From contig UCEZ01000019.1 in NCBI GenBank assembly GCA_900471525.1, positions 124,001 to 188,000 of the forward strand: a stretch of DNA of 64,000 nt, written 5' to 3'. This document shows positions 1-9,068 of the stretch, piece after piece. A program made the position numbers and the translations under genes. The notes under the pieces were generated by a model, which was not told the DNA's origin, made no database searches, and saw only the letters and a list, made by a program, of their open reading frames with translations. This DNA comes from Hyphomicrobiales bacterium (GTDB taxonomy: Bacteria; Pseudomonadota; Alphaproteobacteria; Rhizobiales; Rhizobiaceae). Within the stretch, counting starts at the first letter, position 1, and each line of letters begins with the position of its first letter.

Positions 1-587
1 GTAATCTGCTCCCAGAGTGCCGCATCGAACTCCACGGCGCCTGCCGCGCCCACGTCGTGAACGGGGATCATCACGAAGGGCACGCCGGCGCTCCAGAACG
101 AAGGCACATGGTTTTCGAACCCGATCTGCGATACCTTCAGGCTGAACGCATCGGCAATCGCCTGCCTGTCGAATTTGGCGTCGAATTGCATCGACTTCCG
201 CGGTACATCAAATTCGGCGAACGTGGCCGACCCCGCCCTGCGCCGCACGGCACAGCGCACCGGACCGACGTTTTCTTCAAGCATCTGGACCAGGTCATAC
301 TCTTCGTCTTCAGAAGCCCGCGCAGCCTCGGCCAGGGCAATCGCCGCACCGACCGTCGGATGACCCGCGAACGGCAATTCGTAGCCGGGCGTGAAAATCC
401 GCAGCCGTGCCGCATGTGCCGGGTTTTCGGGCGGCTGCACGAAAACGGTTTCCGACAGGTTGAATTCGCCGGCAATCGCCTGCATCGTCGCATCGCTCAG
501 GCCATCACCGTCAAAAACGACGGCGAGCGGGTTTCCCTGCAGCCTGTTGGCGGTGAAAACGTCGTAGATTGCATAGCGACGCGCCAC
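1..587 (-). CDS. PhzF family isomerase/epimerase, C-terminus cut by window edge
   Basis: PhzF-fold proteins are cytosolic isomerases related to diaminopimelate epimerase. About 195 N-terminal codons are visible and the gene runs off the left edge. Reading the minus strand from a GTG at 587 gives [20 protein letters not shown], then NLSETVFV with Glu46 in the place of the PhzF catalytic glutamate, then the family motif [16 protein letters not shown] ribosome site lies just before the GTG; no ATG is available in frame. It lies 70 bases downstream of the NUDIX gene in the same direction, so co-transcription is possible. The substrate cannot be told from sequence; nothing around suggests phenazine synthesis. 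Confidence 0.88.
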   Translation of the reverse strand, partial: MARRYAIYDVFTANRLQGNPLAVVFDGDGLSDATMQAIAGEFNLSETVFVQPPENPAHAARLRIFTPGYELPFAGHPTVGAAIALAEAARASEDEEYDLVQMLEENVGPVRCAVRRRAGSATFAEFDVPRKSMQFDAKFDRQAIADAFSLKVSQIGFENHVPSFWSAGVPFVMIPVHDVGAAGAVEFDAALWEQI

Positions 588-657
588 GATGGTCTCCCTC
601 TCTGTTTCCCTCTGCCAGACGTTGCACGACAGGCAATCGGCGGCAAGCGCAAAAGCA

Positions 658-1407
658 TCAGCGTGTATTCTTGAAAACCCAATCCAGGATCGGCGGCATG
701 AACGGCAGATAGAGATGCTGCCCCGGGTCGGCGGTGCGGATGGCAAGCGCCTCGTCGATTTCCGGCTCCGGATCCTCGGCGATATGCGCGCCGATGCGTT
801 CGATCATTTGATCTGCCGTTTCGGCGAAACGATAGCTACGGAAAACCGTCACGACACCCCTGTCATGCAGCGCATGAATTCCCGACACGTTCTGTGCGTC
901 GGACAGTTTTACGCCGGTCTCTTCAAGCACTTCGCGCGCCATGTTGCCGTCGAGATCGCAGATCCCGTCACGAACATCCTCCGGATCCATGGATCCCGCC
1001 GCACAATAGACGCGACCGGGATTGGAGGTGTGCTGCCCCATGCGAATGGCAATCACGGCGCCATCGGATGAAACCATCACCGGCAGGCCGAACAGGTGGA
1101 CTGCGGAGGCGACAGGACGGGTCTTTCGCCACATCAGGAAAGCCGAGAACGGCACGACATGGCTTTCTCCCGAAATCACGCCGTCACGAATCTGGATCGC
1201 CCGCGGCAACATCATCCGGCCATCGTACAGGGCGGGATTCGCCGCAAATTCCTCAACCCAGTTTGCCGCGATTTGTGCCTGCTCGGAGAGACAATAGGGA
1301 TGCGGCCCGTCCTTCACGCGCAGCTCGATGCGGGCAACGGGAAAGATTACCCGTTCTTGCGGCCATTCGGCCATATTGCTGGTCAGTTGCGCGACAGGAT
1401 TATGCAT
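658..1407 (-). CDS. NUDIX hydrolase family protein, 249 aa
   Basis: NUDIX enzymes hydrolyse nucleoside diphosphates linked to another moiety. The protein has the second half of the Nudix box as REVLEETGV near residue 165, with the metal-binding Glu pair intact, but the first half is degenerate: the expected Gly and first Glu are not at their usual spacing. The long N-terminal part and the late Nudix box resemble the larger NUDIX proteins of rhizobia rather than MutT. The ATG at 1407 is preferred because it lies 8 bases after the stop of the upstream nuclease gene; an in-frame start at 1446 would overlap that gene. The substrate is unknown. Confidence 0.8.
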   Translation of the reverse strand: MHNPVAQLTSNMAEWPQERVIFPVARIELRVKDGPHPYCLSEQAQIAANWVEEFAANPALYDGRMMLPRAIQIRDGVISGESHVVPFSAFLMWRKTRPVASAVHLFGLPVMVSSDGAVIAIRMGQHTSNPGRVYCAAGSMDPEDVRDGICDLDGNMAREVLEETGVKLSDAQNVSGIHALHDRGVVTVFRSYRFAETADQMIERIGAHIAEDPEPEIDEALAIRTADPGQHLYLPFMPPILDWVFKNTR

Positions 1408-1415
1408 GGGACGTT

Positions 1416-2522
1416 TCACACGTTGAGGGAGATGACGACGGGGCAATGATCGGAGGCTTTCGGCCGGTCCCAGCCTGTCCTCGGGTAGCGCTCGACCTCC
1501 TGCCCCTTCGGGAAGATCGTGCGATAAGGCTGGCCGCCGCGGATGATCTCCGGAACACTTGCCGGGTTGCGTTCGGCCAGTGCCGGAGACAACCAGATAT
1601 AATCAAGCTGGCAAAGATGCCGCTCTTCCGGTCCGCGGCTGTGAAACAGCGTCCAGCGGTCAAGTTCCGGACGGCGGCGCATGGTGTTTTCGGCAAAGCC
1701 ATCGCGGCTCAGGATATCCAGTGCACTCACCGCCTCCCGTTGCGGCACGAAACTGTAGCCGTTGCGCCGGTCGCCCAGAACGTCGACGCGCTCCTGATAG
1801 TCGTTCATATCGCCACAGATGGCGAACATCTTGCCCGCCATCTTGTCTGCGCCAAACCGGTCTTCAATGATGCGGCGCACCGCCGCCGCCTCGGCGGCTC
1901 TGACCGGCATCGTCGCTGTGCGCCCGTCAAGACCTTCGCGCGCCGGACCCATCGATTTGAAATGCACCACAAAAAGCGTGAAGGGCCGGCCGCCGATGCG
2001 GAAATCGAGTTCCAGGCAATCCCGCTTGAAGATGCGGTCGCCTGGCACGTTGGTCGCAGCCAGCGCATCGTTGAACAGGTCGAAATCGGCATAGGTGACG
2101 CCGGCATGGGACTTGACGTCGACACATTCGATCTTCTGCCCGTCGCGGGTTTCCTCGCGCACCAGCACCGCCACATCGATGCCGCGACTGTCATTACCCT
2201 CGATCAGATATTTCTGTCGATAACCATTGCCGACCATGCGGAAGAGATAGCCATATTCGAACGCCTGCAGCGCCGCCATGTTGTCGGCCTCCTGCAGGCA
2301 GAGGATATCTGCGTCGCAATCGGCGATCGCCAGTGCCGACATTTGCCGCACATCATCGGTATGCGCGATGGTGCGGGCTTCTTCCAGCCGCTGGTATTCG
2401 GCCTCGCTCTTCACATCGAAAAGGCGGAGCACACGATCCTGTTTGAGGTGATTGCGAAAGCCCGAGAAATCAAACCTGCTCATCAGGTTTTCGATATTGA
2501 AGGTGGCAAGACGTAGGGACAT
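1416..2522 (-). CDS. Endonuclease/exonuclease/phosphatase (EEP) family protein, 368 aa
   Basis: EEP-fold metallohydrolases cleave phosphodiesters of nucleic acids or lipids. The motifs are in order: RLATFNIENL at the N-terminus (metal-binding Asn and Glu), CLQE near residue 95, HFKS in the middle, ICGDMND (catalytic Asp/Asn) and SDHCPVV at the extreme C-terminus (Asp-His pair). No signal peptide is visible, so it is probably cytosolic. It is the first gene of a minus-strand run with the NUDIX and PhzF-like genes. The precise substrate cannot be read from the sequence. Confidence 0.87.
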   Translation of the reverse strand: MSLRLATFNIENLMSRFDFSGFRNHLKQDRVLRLFDVKSEAEYQRLEEARTIAHTDDVRQMSALAIADCDADILCLQEADNMAALQAFEYGYLFRMVGNGYRQKYLIEGNDSRGIDVAVLVREETRDGQKIECVDVKSHAGVTYADFDLFNDALAATNVPGDRIFKRDCLELDFRIGGRPFTLFVVHFKSMGPAREGLDGRTATMPVRAAEAAAVRRIIEDRFGADKMAGKMFAICGDMNDYQERVDVLGDRRNGYSFVPQREAVSALDILSRDGFAENTMRRRPELDRWTLFHSRGPEERHLCQLDYIWLSPALAERNPASVPEIIRGGQPYRTIFPKGQEVERYPRTGWDRPKASDHCPVVISLNV

Positions 2523-2658
2523 CAGCAGGTTCCGAATGCAGTCGCGCCGACTTTAGACAATCACCAGCAAAAGTCGAAGGCCTTTCTCCGCGCCGCCACC
2601 CGGTTCCACAACCGGCTGCTTTGCGACCAAAATTGGGGCGATCACGCCCAGACGAATA

Positions 2659-2697
2659 ATCGATCTTGATGAGCCGTTTCTCATGCGCAAGATCGAT
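2659..2697 (+). repeat. Long imperfect hairpin in the DUF4189 gene leader
   Basis: ATCGATCTTG (2659-2668) is exactly complementary to CAAGATCGAT (2688-2697), and inside it ATGAG (2669-2673) pairs with CTCAT (2680-2684), giving about 15 base pairs with a three-base bulge and a six-base loop. No U-tract follows, so it is not a simple terminator. It lies 37 bases before the start at 2735. Confidence 0.6.
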
Positions 2698-2734
2698 CGT
2701 AAGGGCGCAAAGAGCGCGGTTGAGGGGAGTGGGA

Positions 2735-3115
2735 ATGTCAAATTCGAAACGGATCATGAAATCTGCGCTGGTGGCGGTGGCTCTTCTCGGCGTCAGCGCG
2801 GCGGCGGCTCATGCCGACAGCTTCGGGGCGATCTCGCTTTCGCCCGCGACCGGGGCGACTGGCTGGTCGCACGACTACAGTTCGCGCTGGGAGGCCGAGG
2901 ACGTGGCGCAATCCCACTGCTATAAAAATGCTGGCGATTGCCGCGTCGCCATCTGGTTCAAGAACGGCTGCGGCGCGGTGGCACGTGGACCGGACGGATG
3001 GGGCGCCGACTGGGCGGCAGGCAGCAGGCAAGCGCAACGCGCGGCTCTGGCAGCCTGCTCCAACCATTCCTACGACTGCCAGGTGATCCGTTGGCAATGT
3101 TCCGGCGGATATTGA
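2735..3115 (+). CDS. DUF4189 domain secreted protein, 126 aa
   Basis: A small exported protein. Residues 1-25 form a signal peptide (basic MSNSKRIMK, hydrophobic ALVAVALLGVSAAAAHA, cleavage after AHA). The rest matches DUF4189: FGAISLSP start, then repeated ALALxxC-type segments with evenly spaced cysteines (HCYKNAGDCRV, NGCGAV, ACSNHSYDCQV, QCSGGY), probably disulfide-bonded in the periplasm. The ATG at 2735 has GAGGGGAG just upstream and is the only start that leaves a clean signal peptide; an upstream in-frame start would add 23 residues without export character. The function of DUF4189 is not established. Confidence 0.85.
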   Translation: MSNSKRIMKSALVAVALLGVSAAAAHADSFGAISLSPATGATGWSHDYSSRWEAEDVAQSHCYKNAGDCRVAIWFKNGCGAVARGPDGWGADWAAGSRQAQRAALAACSNHSYDCQVIRWQCSGGY

Positions 3116-3132
3116 CCAGGGCTTCCGCGAGC

Positions 3133-4155
3133 TCAAAGCAGCCATCCCTGGCGGATTACGAACGGCCGTAGAACACCGCATGCCATGGCAGTCTTGGAAT
3201 AGGCCCTGAGGCTTTGTCCGCCCGCCGTGCGCAGCGACAGCGAAAACCGCTCGCCCTCGAAAACGCAGGAACTCACCTGCAGCATGATCCCTTGCGGATC
3301 GGCGACGACATGTTCCGGACGTACCAGCATGGGGCGGCTGGGGCCTTCGGTCTGCCGGAAGGCCGCCTCGATCGCCGGCCAGGGTACCAGGCGCGGGCCA
3401 TGGTCGGCCAGCGCCAGATCGAGGATGGCCCCCTGCCCGACCAGACCGCCGACGATCCGTCCTTCGGGCCGAGCATAAATCTCTTCCGGCGGCGCTACCT
3501 GCATCAGCCTGCCCTCGGACATCACGGCAATATCCGTTGCCAGCGCCATCGCCTCGCCTTGGTCATGCGTCACATAGATCATCGTGGCGCCGGAGCGAGC
3601 ATGGAATTCGCGAAACGTCTCCTCCATCGCCGATTTCAGATGACGGTCGAGATTGGCCAGCGGCTCGTCGAGGAGAACCACGTCGGGTGACGTCACCAAA
3701 CAGCGGGCAAGCGCCACCCGCTGCCTCTGACCACCGGAAAGATCGGACGGACGCCGGGCGGCAAATTCCTCCAGACGGACGACGGCAAGCGCATCCCGGA
3801 CGCGGCTCTCCCATGCAGCACCGGCAACGCCACGCACTTTCAGCGGATAACCGACATTCTGCGCCACGGTCATATGCGGCCAGAGCGCGTAGGACTGGAA
3901 CACCATCGCCATGTTGCGCTTTTCCGGTGGCAGCGAGCCACTGCCATCCGCAAGCGTCCGCTCGCCAAGCATGATCGAACCATCGGTCGGTTGCTCGAAA
4001 CCCGCGATCATGCGCAGGACCGTCGTCTTGCCGCATCCCGATGGCCCGAGCAGTGCGAGAAAGCCGCCTTCGCGCACAGTCAACGACACATCCGACACGG
4101 CGGGCCGGCCGGTGCCGAAATCCTTGCTGAGATGATTGAGGATCAGTTGCGCCAT
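3133..4155 (-). CDS. ABC importer ATP-binding protein (ferric/spermidine-type), 340 aa
   Basis: The cytosolic ATPase of the importer formed with the next two upstream genes. Walker A GPSGCGKTT is at 37-45, the signature LSGGQRQR begins at 139, Walker B VVLLDEP is at 159-165, and the switch His is in YVTHDQGEA. The C-terminal third is a TOBE-like domain, as in FbpC/PotA. It overlaps the permease by 13 bases, so translational coupling is likely. Its length fits the FbpC/PotA group (about 340-370 aa). Substrate assignment depends on the binding protein and is uncertain. Confidence 0.93.
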   Translation of the reverse strand: MAQLILNHLSKDFGTGRPAVSDVSLTVREGGFLALLGPSGCGKTTVLRMIAGFEQPTDGSIMLGERTLADGSGSLPPEKRNMAMVFQSYALWPHMTVAQNVGYPLKVRGVAGAAWESRVRDALAVVRLEEFAARRPSDLSGGQRQRVALARCLVTSPDVVLLDEPLANLDRHLKSAMEETFREFHARSGATMIYVTHDQGEAMALATDIAVMSEGRLMQVAPPEEIYARPEGRIVGGLVGQGAILDLALADHGPRLVPWPAIEAAFRQTEGPSRPMLVRPEHVVADPQGIMLQVSSCVFEGERFSLSLRTAGGQSLRAYSKTAMACGVLRPFVIRQGWLL

Positions 4156-5837
4156 GGCAGCACGCCTCTCGGAAGGTGTTTCGCCAGCATTTCAAGCAAA
4201 AGCATCAACAGGATCACCATGACGACGACGAGGACCGACAGCGCCGAGGCAAGATCAGAGCTGCCGCTGTCGTCGAGATTGAAAATCGCCACCCCGAGCG
4301 TCTGCGTGCCCGCCGACCAGAGCAGCGCCGAGACGGTCAGCTCGCTGCAGGCGATCAGGAAAACGAGGATAACGGACGCGCCGGCCGCCGGTGCGATCAG
4401 GGGCACGAGAATATCGCGCATACGGCGACTAAAGCCTGCTCCGGAAAGCCGGGCGGCCTCCTCAAGCGATGGATCGAGTTGCAGGAAAGCGCTTGCGACC
4501 GGCTTCAAACTGACGGCGAAGAAGCTGGAGAAATAGGCGATCAGGATGATCCAGATCGTTCCATAGATCGAAACGTTCAGCAGCGGCAGAGGTGCTGCGA
4601 ACAACAGGATGAAGGCGACGGCCAGCACGATGCCCGGCAGCGCATAGGGAACTTCGATCAGGCCGGTGATGACATTCGCCAGCTTTCCCGGACGGCGGGC
4701 AAGAAGATAGGCCGTCAGCACTGTAAACAGCAGCAGCCCGCACGCCGTTGTCCCAGCCAGAAAGAGTGAATTGGCAAATGCCGTCAGCGTGACGGATTGG
4801 CGGAAGAGGATTTCGCGGTAGGCATCGAGCGACACCGTCTGGAAATTCAGCGGCACGCCATAGGCGGGCACGAGGGAACTCGCGACAAGTGCCGCCAGCG
4901 GCGCGACGAGGACGAAGAAAAGCACGAGGCAGAATCCGGCCTCTGCTGCCAAGCGGAACGACCCGAGCGAGAAGGCTGCGTTTTTGCCCGAAAGGCCGAT
5001 GATCCGGTAATCCCTGCCCTTCAGCGCCCATTGCTGGGCTGTCAGGCCGAGGCCGGCGATCACGGCGATCACCATGGAAAGCTGAGACATCTCCGCGAAA
5101 GTGCCGGCGCCGAAGCTGGAGAGGCGACTGTAGATCAGCGTCGGCAACACGAAGATCGACGCGGGGATACCAAGAATGGCCGGAATGCCGAAGTTGCCGA
5201 CACCCGAGACAAAGGCAATCGCAGCGCCCGCGATCAGACCTGGCACGGCAAGCGGCAGAATAATGTCGCGAAACACCCGCGACGGTGACGCGCCTGCCAG
5301 ACGCGCCGCCTCGACGCCATCGCGCGGCAGGGAGGCAAGTCCAGCTTTCAGCGCCAGAAAAACCAGCGGTGCATGCTGGACGCCGAGCAGAAGCACGATC
5401 CCGCCCAGCGAATAGAGCGGCTGCGGGCTGCCGAGCGGCGGGGCGAGCCCAAGCGCCTTCAACAGCGGGCTGGCCGGCCCCGACATCTGCACCCAGGCAA
5501 GTGCCGTCACCTGCGGCGGGATCATCATCGGCAGGACGAAGGCGAAACTGAAAACGCCCTTCCCGCGAAAGTCGGTAAGCGTGACGAAAAAAGCGAAGGT
5601 AGCACCCAGCAGTACCGAAATCACCATACCGCCGACGGATGTCGTCAGCGTGTTGCGGATGGCGGCCCAGGTCGCAGGCTCCGTGAACAGGCCGGTCGCC
5701 TTACCCTCGAGAGAAAAGCGCAGCCCGGCATAGAGCAGACGCGCCAGCGGCAGACCACTCAAAAGGCAGACCACGACAACAACGAGAGGAAGCAGCCAGA
5801 CCGGCTGGCTACTTCCTCGAGCGGAAAGTTTGGGCAT
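4143..5837 (-). CDS. ABC importer permease, fused two-domain type, 564 aa
   Basis: Inner-membrane permease with two six-helix halves in one chain, as in FbpB-type ferric transporters. Two EAA loops that dock the ATPase are visible: VEAARLAGASPSRVFRDIILP at about 175-196 and LEEAARLSGAGFSRRMRDILVP at about 457-478. The gene sits 9 bases after the binding-protein gene and overlaps the ATPase gene, forming a three-gene operon in the order binding protein, permease, ATPase. Confidence 0.93.
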   Translation of the reverse strand: MPKLSARGSSQPVWLLPLVVVVVCLLSGLPLARLLYAGLRFSLEGKATGLFTEPATWAAIRNTLTTSVGGMVISVLLGATFAFFVTLTDFRGKGVFSFAFVLPMMIPPQVTALAWVQMSGPASPLLKALGLAPPLGSPQPLYSLGGIVLLLGVQHAPLVFLALKAGLASLPRDGVEAARLAGASPSRVFRDIILPLAVPGLIAGAAIAFVSGVGNFGIPAILGIPASIFVLPTLIYSRLSSFGAGTFAEMSQLSMVIAVIAGLGLTAQQWALKGRDYRIIGLSGKNAAFSLGSFRLAAEAGFCLVLFFVLVAPLAALVASSLVPAYGVPLNFQTVSLDAYREILFRQSVTLTAFANSLFLAGTTACGLLLFTVLTAYLLARRPGKLANVITGLIEVPYALPGIVLAVAFILLFAAPLPLLNVSIYGTIWIILIAYFSSFFAVSLKPVASAFLQLDPSLEEAARLSGAGFSRRMRDILVPLIAPAAGASVILVFLIACSELTVSALLWSAGTQTLGVAIFNLDDSGSSDLASALSVLVVVMVILLMLLLEMLAKHLPRGVLPWRN

Positions 5838-5846
5838 AGAAACCGA

Positions 5847-6827
5847 TCAGTTGGTGCCGAAGATGCCGGAGAAGGTCTTCAGGTCTGCGTCGGAATTCTT
5901 GACGGCAGCGGCCGCATCGATCGGCAGGACCTTGATGCTATCCCGGGCCGGAAAACCTTCCGGAAGGGCAACGCCGGTGCGCGCCGGGATGTAGCCGAGC
6001 TTGACGGAAACCTGCTGGCCCTGTTCCGACAGCAAGAAGTCGACGAACTTCTTGGCGGCATCAACGTTCTTCGCAGTCTTCAGGATGGCGACCGGCTCGG
6101 TCACCGCGCTGACCCCCTCGGCCGGAAAGACGAACTCGACCGGCGCGCCCTTGGCCTTCTCGCGGATCGCCATGAAATCAACGACCATGCCATAGGCCTT
6201 CTCGCCGGTCGCGACCGCCTTCAGCACACCGCCATTGCCGCCGGCAGCCGTTGCGCCATTCTCGGCGAGCGATTTGTAGTAGTCCCAGCCGAAGCCGTCG
6301 ATACCGGTCAGCGTCTGGGCATGGATCAGGGCGGCGCCCGACGTCATCGGGCTCGGCATGGTCATCAGACCCTTGGCTTCCGGCTTGGCTAGGTCCTTCC
6401 AACCGACCGGCTTCATCGAGGCGGAGGTGTTGTAGATGATGCCGGTGGTGATCATCTTGGTGGAGTAATAGGCGCCATCGGCGTCATAGAGCGCGGCGTC
6501 ATAGTTTGCAGCTTCCGGCGACTTGTAGGCGAGAAGCTGGCCGGCTTCTTTCATGCGCTGCAACGTCACCGTGTCGGCAATCAGAAGCACGTCGGCAACC
6601 GGATTGCCGGCTTCGATCTCGGCCATCAGCTTGGCCATGATTTTGGTAGTGCCATCGCGCACCCACTCAACGTCCACGCCCGGATTGGCGGCCTTGAAGG
6701 CGTCGACTGTCGCCTGCGCGTCTTCGTTCGGCTGGCTGGTGTAGAGAACCAGTTTTTCGGCATGTGCCGAAACGGCAACCAGGCTGGCGGCAACGAGCGC
6801 GGTGAACGCGCAAAGCAACTTCTTCAT
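5847..6827 (-). CDS. ABC importer periplasmic binding protein (Fbp-like fold), 326 aa
   Basis: Periplasmic solute-binding protein of the importer. It has a signal peptide (MKKLLCAFTALVAASLVAVSAHA), then the KLVLYTSQPNEDAQATVDAF start typical of extracellular binding proteins family 1/FbpA-like. The ATG at 6827 is chosen for the signal peptide; a longer open frame to 6956 has none. In FbpA proteins a Tyr-Tyr pair binds ferric iron after the AxxG segment; here the corresponding stretch reads GEKAYGMVVDFMA with no such pair, so iron is doubtful and an organic anion or phosphonate-type ligand is equally possible. Confidence 0.9.
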   Translation of the reverse strand: MKKLLCAFTALVAASLVAVSAHAEKLVLYTSQPNEDAQATVDAFKAANPGVDVEWVRDGTTKIMAKLMAEIEAGNPVADVLLIADTVTLQRMKEAGQLLAYKSPEAANYDAALYDADGAYYSTKMITTGIIYNTSASMKPVGWKDLAKPEAKGLMTMPSPMTSGAALIHAQTLTGIDGFGWDYYKSLAENGATAAGGNGGVLKAVATGEKAYGMVVDFMAIREKAKGAPVEFVFPAEGVSAVTEPVAILKTAKNVDAAKKFVDFLLSEQGQQVSVKLGYIPARTGVALPEGFPARDSIKVLPIDAAAAVKNSDADLKTFSGIFGTN

Positions 6828-7008
6828 CGGTTTGATCCTTCGTGAATAGGTGGACCGATGGATAGTGAAGGCATTTGACACGCATGTGACATCCGCGGCC
6901 GCCACAGCCTGCCGCAAGGCTCTTCTGGATAGATAGCCGACTGAGCTGGTGAACATATCTGGGTGGATTCGCTTTCAGCGACCTAAACCTGTTGAATATA
7001 TTAGAGAT

Positions 7009-7044
7009 ATCTGCGATGCGGGTGCCACGCTGCGTATCGCAGAT
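7009..7044 (+). promoter_or_regulatory. Leader hairpin/palindrome before the ion-channel gene
   Basis: ATCTGCGATGCG (7009-7020) is complementary at 11 of 12 positions to CGTATCGCAGAT (7033-7044), with a 12-base loop. The ribosome site CAGGGGGA follows 2 bases later, and the start is at 7057. With no U-tract it is not a terminator; it could be an operator or a structure that controls access to the ribosome site. Confidence 0.5.
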
Positions 7045-7056
7045 CAGGGGGAATCG

Positions 7057-8958
7057 ATGAGCAAGGGTACGGCATGGGGCGCACGGCTGCGCTATGAGTT
7101 CGACAAGAGCATGGCTGCGGGACCGATCGCGCTGATCGGCTGGCTGACTGTCATTTCACTCATCGTCATCATCGTCGCCGGCGCCTTTCTGGCCATCACC
7201 AAGATCGCGCCGGAAGGCGGCGAGCCCGTCAGCTTCATCGAAGGCACATGGGAATCCCTGATGCGGACATTCGATGCGGGCACGATGGGCGGCGACACCG
7301 GTTGGGGATTTCGCGGGGTGTCGCTGTTCGTCACAGTTGCTGGCATCTTCGTCTTCTCGGCCTTGATCGGCGTGCTCAGTTCCGGCCTTGAAAACAAGCT
7401 TGATGAACTGCGCAAGGGCCGTTCCCAGGTGCTGGAAAACGACCATACGATCATCCTCAACTGGTCCCCCTCGATCTTCGACGTCATTTCCGAACTGGTC
7501 ATCGCCAATACCAGCCGCAAGAAACCACGCATCGTCATCATGGCCAACAAGGACAAGGTGGAGATGGAGGACGAGATCGCCACCAAGGTGGCTGACCTGC
7601 GCAACACCAAGATCATCTGCCGCAGCGGCGATCCGACCGACCTTTACGATCTTAACATCGTCAACCCGCAGACCTCCCGTTCCGTTATCGTGTTGTCGCC
7701 GGAAGGCGACGATCCGGATTCGCAGGTGATCAAGAGCGTTCTGGCGCTGGTCAATGATCCAAACCGGCGGACAAAACCCTACCAGATCGCCGCTGAAATC
7801 CGCGACAGCAAGAATGCAGACGTCGCCCGTATCGTCGGCGGCAATGAACTCCAGCTCATCCTTGCCGATGACCTAATTTCCCGCATCGTGGTGCACTCCA
7901 GCCGCCAGTCTGGCCTCAGCGCCGTCTATTCGGAGCTTCTCGATTTCGACGGTTGCGAGATCTACACGCTGGAGCAGCCCGACATCACGGGCAAAAGTTT
8001 CGCCGCTGCGGTTATGGCCTATGAGACCTCAACCCTGATCGGGCTGTGCGACGAAGAGGGCAAGGTCCACCTCAACCCAGCGCCGAGCCGTATCTTCAAG
8101 GAAGGCGAGCGTGCCATCATCATCTCGGAAGATGATGCCGCTATCAAGTCCGGCAACAACGAGATCCATATCGAGAAGGACGCCATCCTGCCCGTCGAAA
8201 CACGCGATCAAGGCCCCGAGCGGACCCTGATCCTCGGCTGGAACCGGCGCGGACCGATCATCACATATGAACTTTCACGCTACGTAGCGCCCGGCTCGCT
8301 GCTGACGATCGCCGGCGATACACCCCAACTCGAGGGCGAAATCAACGCACTCAAGGTAGCCAACGGCAATATGTCGGTCGATTACCGCATCATCGACACG
8401 AGCAGCCGCGCCGAGCTCGATGCGCTCGATATTCCGAGCTACGATCACGTGCTTGTTCTCGGCTACAGCGACCATATGGCCCCCCAACCCGCCGACACCC
8501 GTACCCTGGTAACGTTGCTGCAACTGCGCAAGATCGCTGAATACGCGGGCCGCCATATCAGCGTCGTCAGCGAAATGACCGATGTGCGAAACCGGGAACT
8601 GGCGGAAGTCACTCGCGCCGACGATTTCGTCGTCAGCAACAAGCTGGTCAGCCTGATGCTGGCGCAGGCCTCCGAAAATGAACGGATGGCGGCCATTTTC
8701 GACGAACTTCTCGACGAGGATGGATCGGAAATCTACATGCGCCCGATCAGCGACTATGTCGCCATCGGCGAGCCGGTCACCTTCTACACGATCTGCCTTG
8801 CAGCACTCCGCCGCGGCGAAGTCGCCATCGGTTACCGCCGGCAACGCGACGACGATCCGGATCTGCGCAGGCTCGGCGGCGTCACCGTCAATCCGTCGAA
8901 ATCGGAAAAGCAACTCTACAACACAACGGACCGCGTCATCGTGCTTGCGAAAGACTGA
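7057..8958 (+). CDS. CASTOR/POLLUX-type ion channel with regulatory (RCK-like) domains, 633 aa
   Basis: A membrane ion channel related to plant CASTOR/POLLUX (DMI1). TM1 is at about 23-47 (IALIGWLTVISLIVIIVAG), the pore loop with DAGTMGGDTGWG at about 73-84, and TM2 at about 88-110. The remaining 500 residues are two NAD-binding-like regulatory modules; the first starts with HTIILNWSP and the second with RTLILGWNRRGP. The start at 7057 follows GGGGGA; an in-frame start at 6949 lacks a ribosome site and would include the leader hairpin. The gene stands alone, divergent from the ABC importer. Ion selectivity in bacteria is not known to me. Confidence 0.88.
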   Translation: MSKGTAWGARLRYEFDKSMAAGPIALIGWLTVISLIVIIVAGAFLAITKIAPEGGEPVSFIEGTWESLMRTFDAGTMGGDTGWGFRGVSLFVTVAGIFVFSALIGVLSSGLENKLDELRKGRSQVLENDHTIILNWSPSIFDVISELVIANTSRKKPRIVIMANKDKVEMEDEIATKVADLRNTKIICRSGDPTDLYDLNIVNPQTSRSVIVLSPEGDDPDSQVIKSVLALVNDPNRRTKPYQIAAEIRDSKNADVARIVGGNELQLILADDLISRIVVHSSRQSGLSAVYSELLDFDGCEIYTLEQPDITGKSFAAAVMAYETSTLIGLCDEEGKVHLNPAPSRIFKEGERAIIISEDDAAIKSGNNEIHIEKDAILPVETRDQGPERTLILGWNRRGPIITYELSRYVAPGSLLTIAGDTPQLEGEINALKVANGNMSVDYRIIDTSSRAELDALDIPSYDHVLVLGYSDHMAPQPADTRTLVTLLQLRKIAEYAGRHISVVSEMTDVRNRELAEVTRADDFVVSNKLVSLMLAQASENERMAAIFDELLDEDGSEIYMRPISDYVAIGEPVTFYTICLAALRRGEVAIGYRRQRDDDPDLRRLGGVTVNPSKSEKQLYNTTDRVIVLAKD

Positions 8959-9068
8959 GCAGAGACGGCACAATCAGGGCGCGGTTATCCAGCCGCCCCT
9001 CTTTCCTTTTTGCTCTCCGCGACTAGCTTAGCCCAAGCTCCGCAATTCAAGCACATCGGGAAATCATC

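Noticed and set aside
894-2516. 540-codon open frame on the plus strand
   Set aside because: Antisense to the NUDIX and EEP genes, Arg/His-rich as expected of a GC-rich shadow frame.
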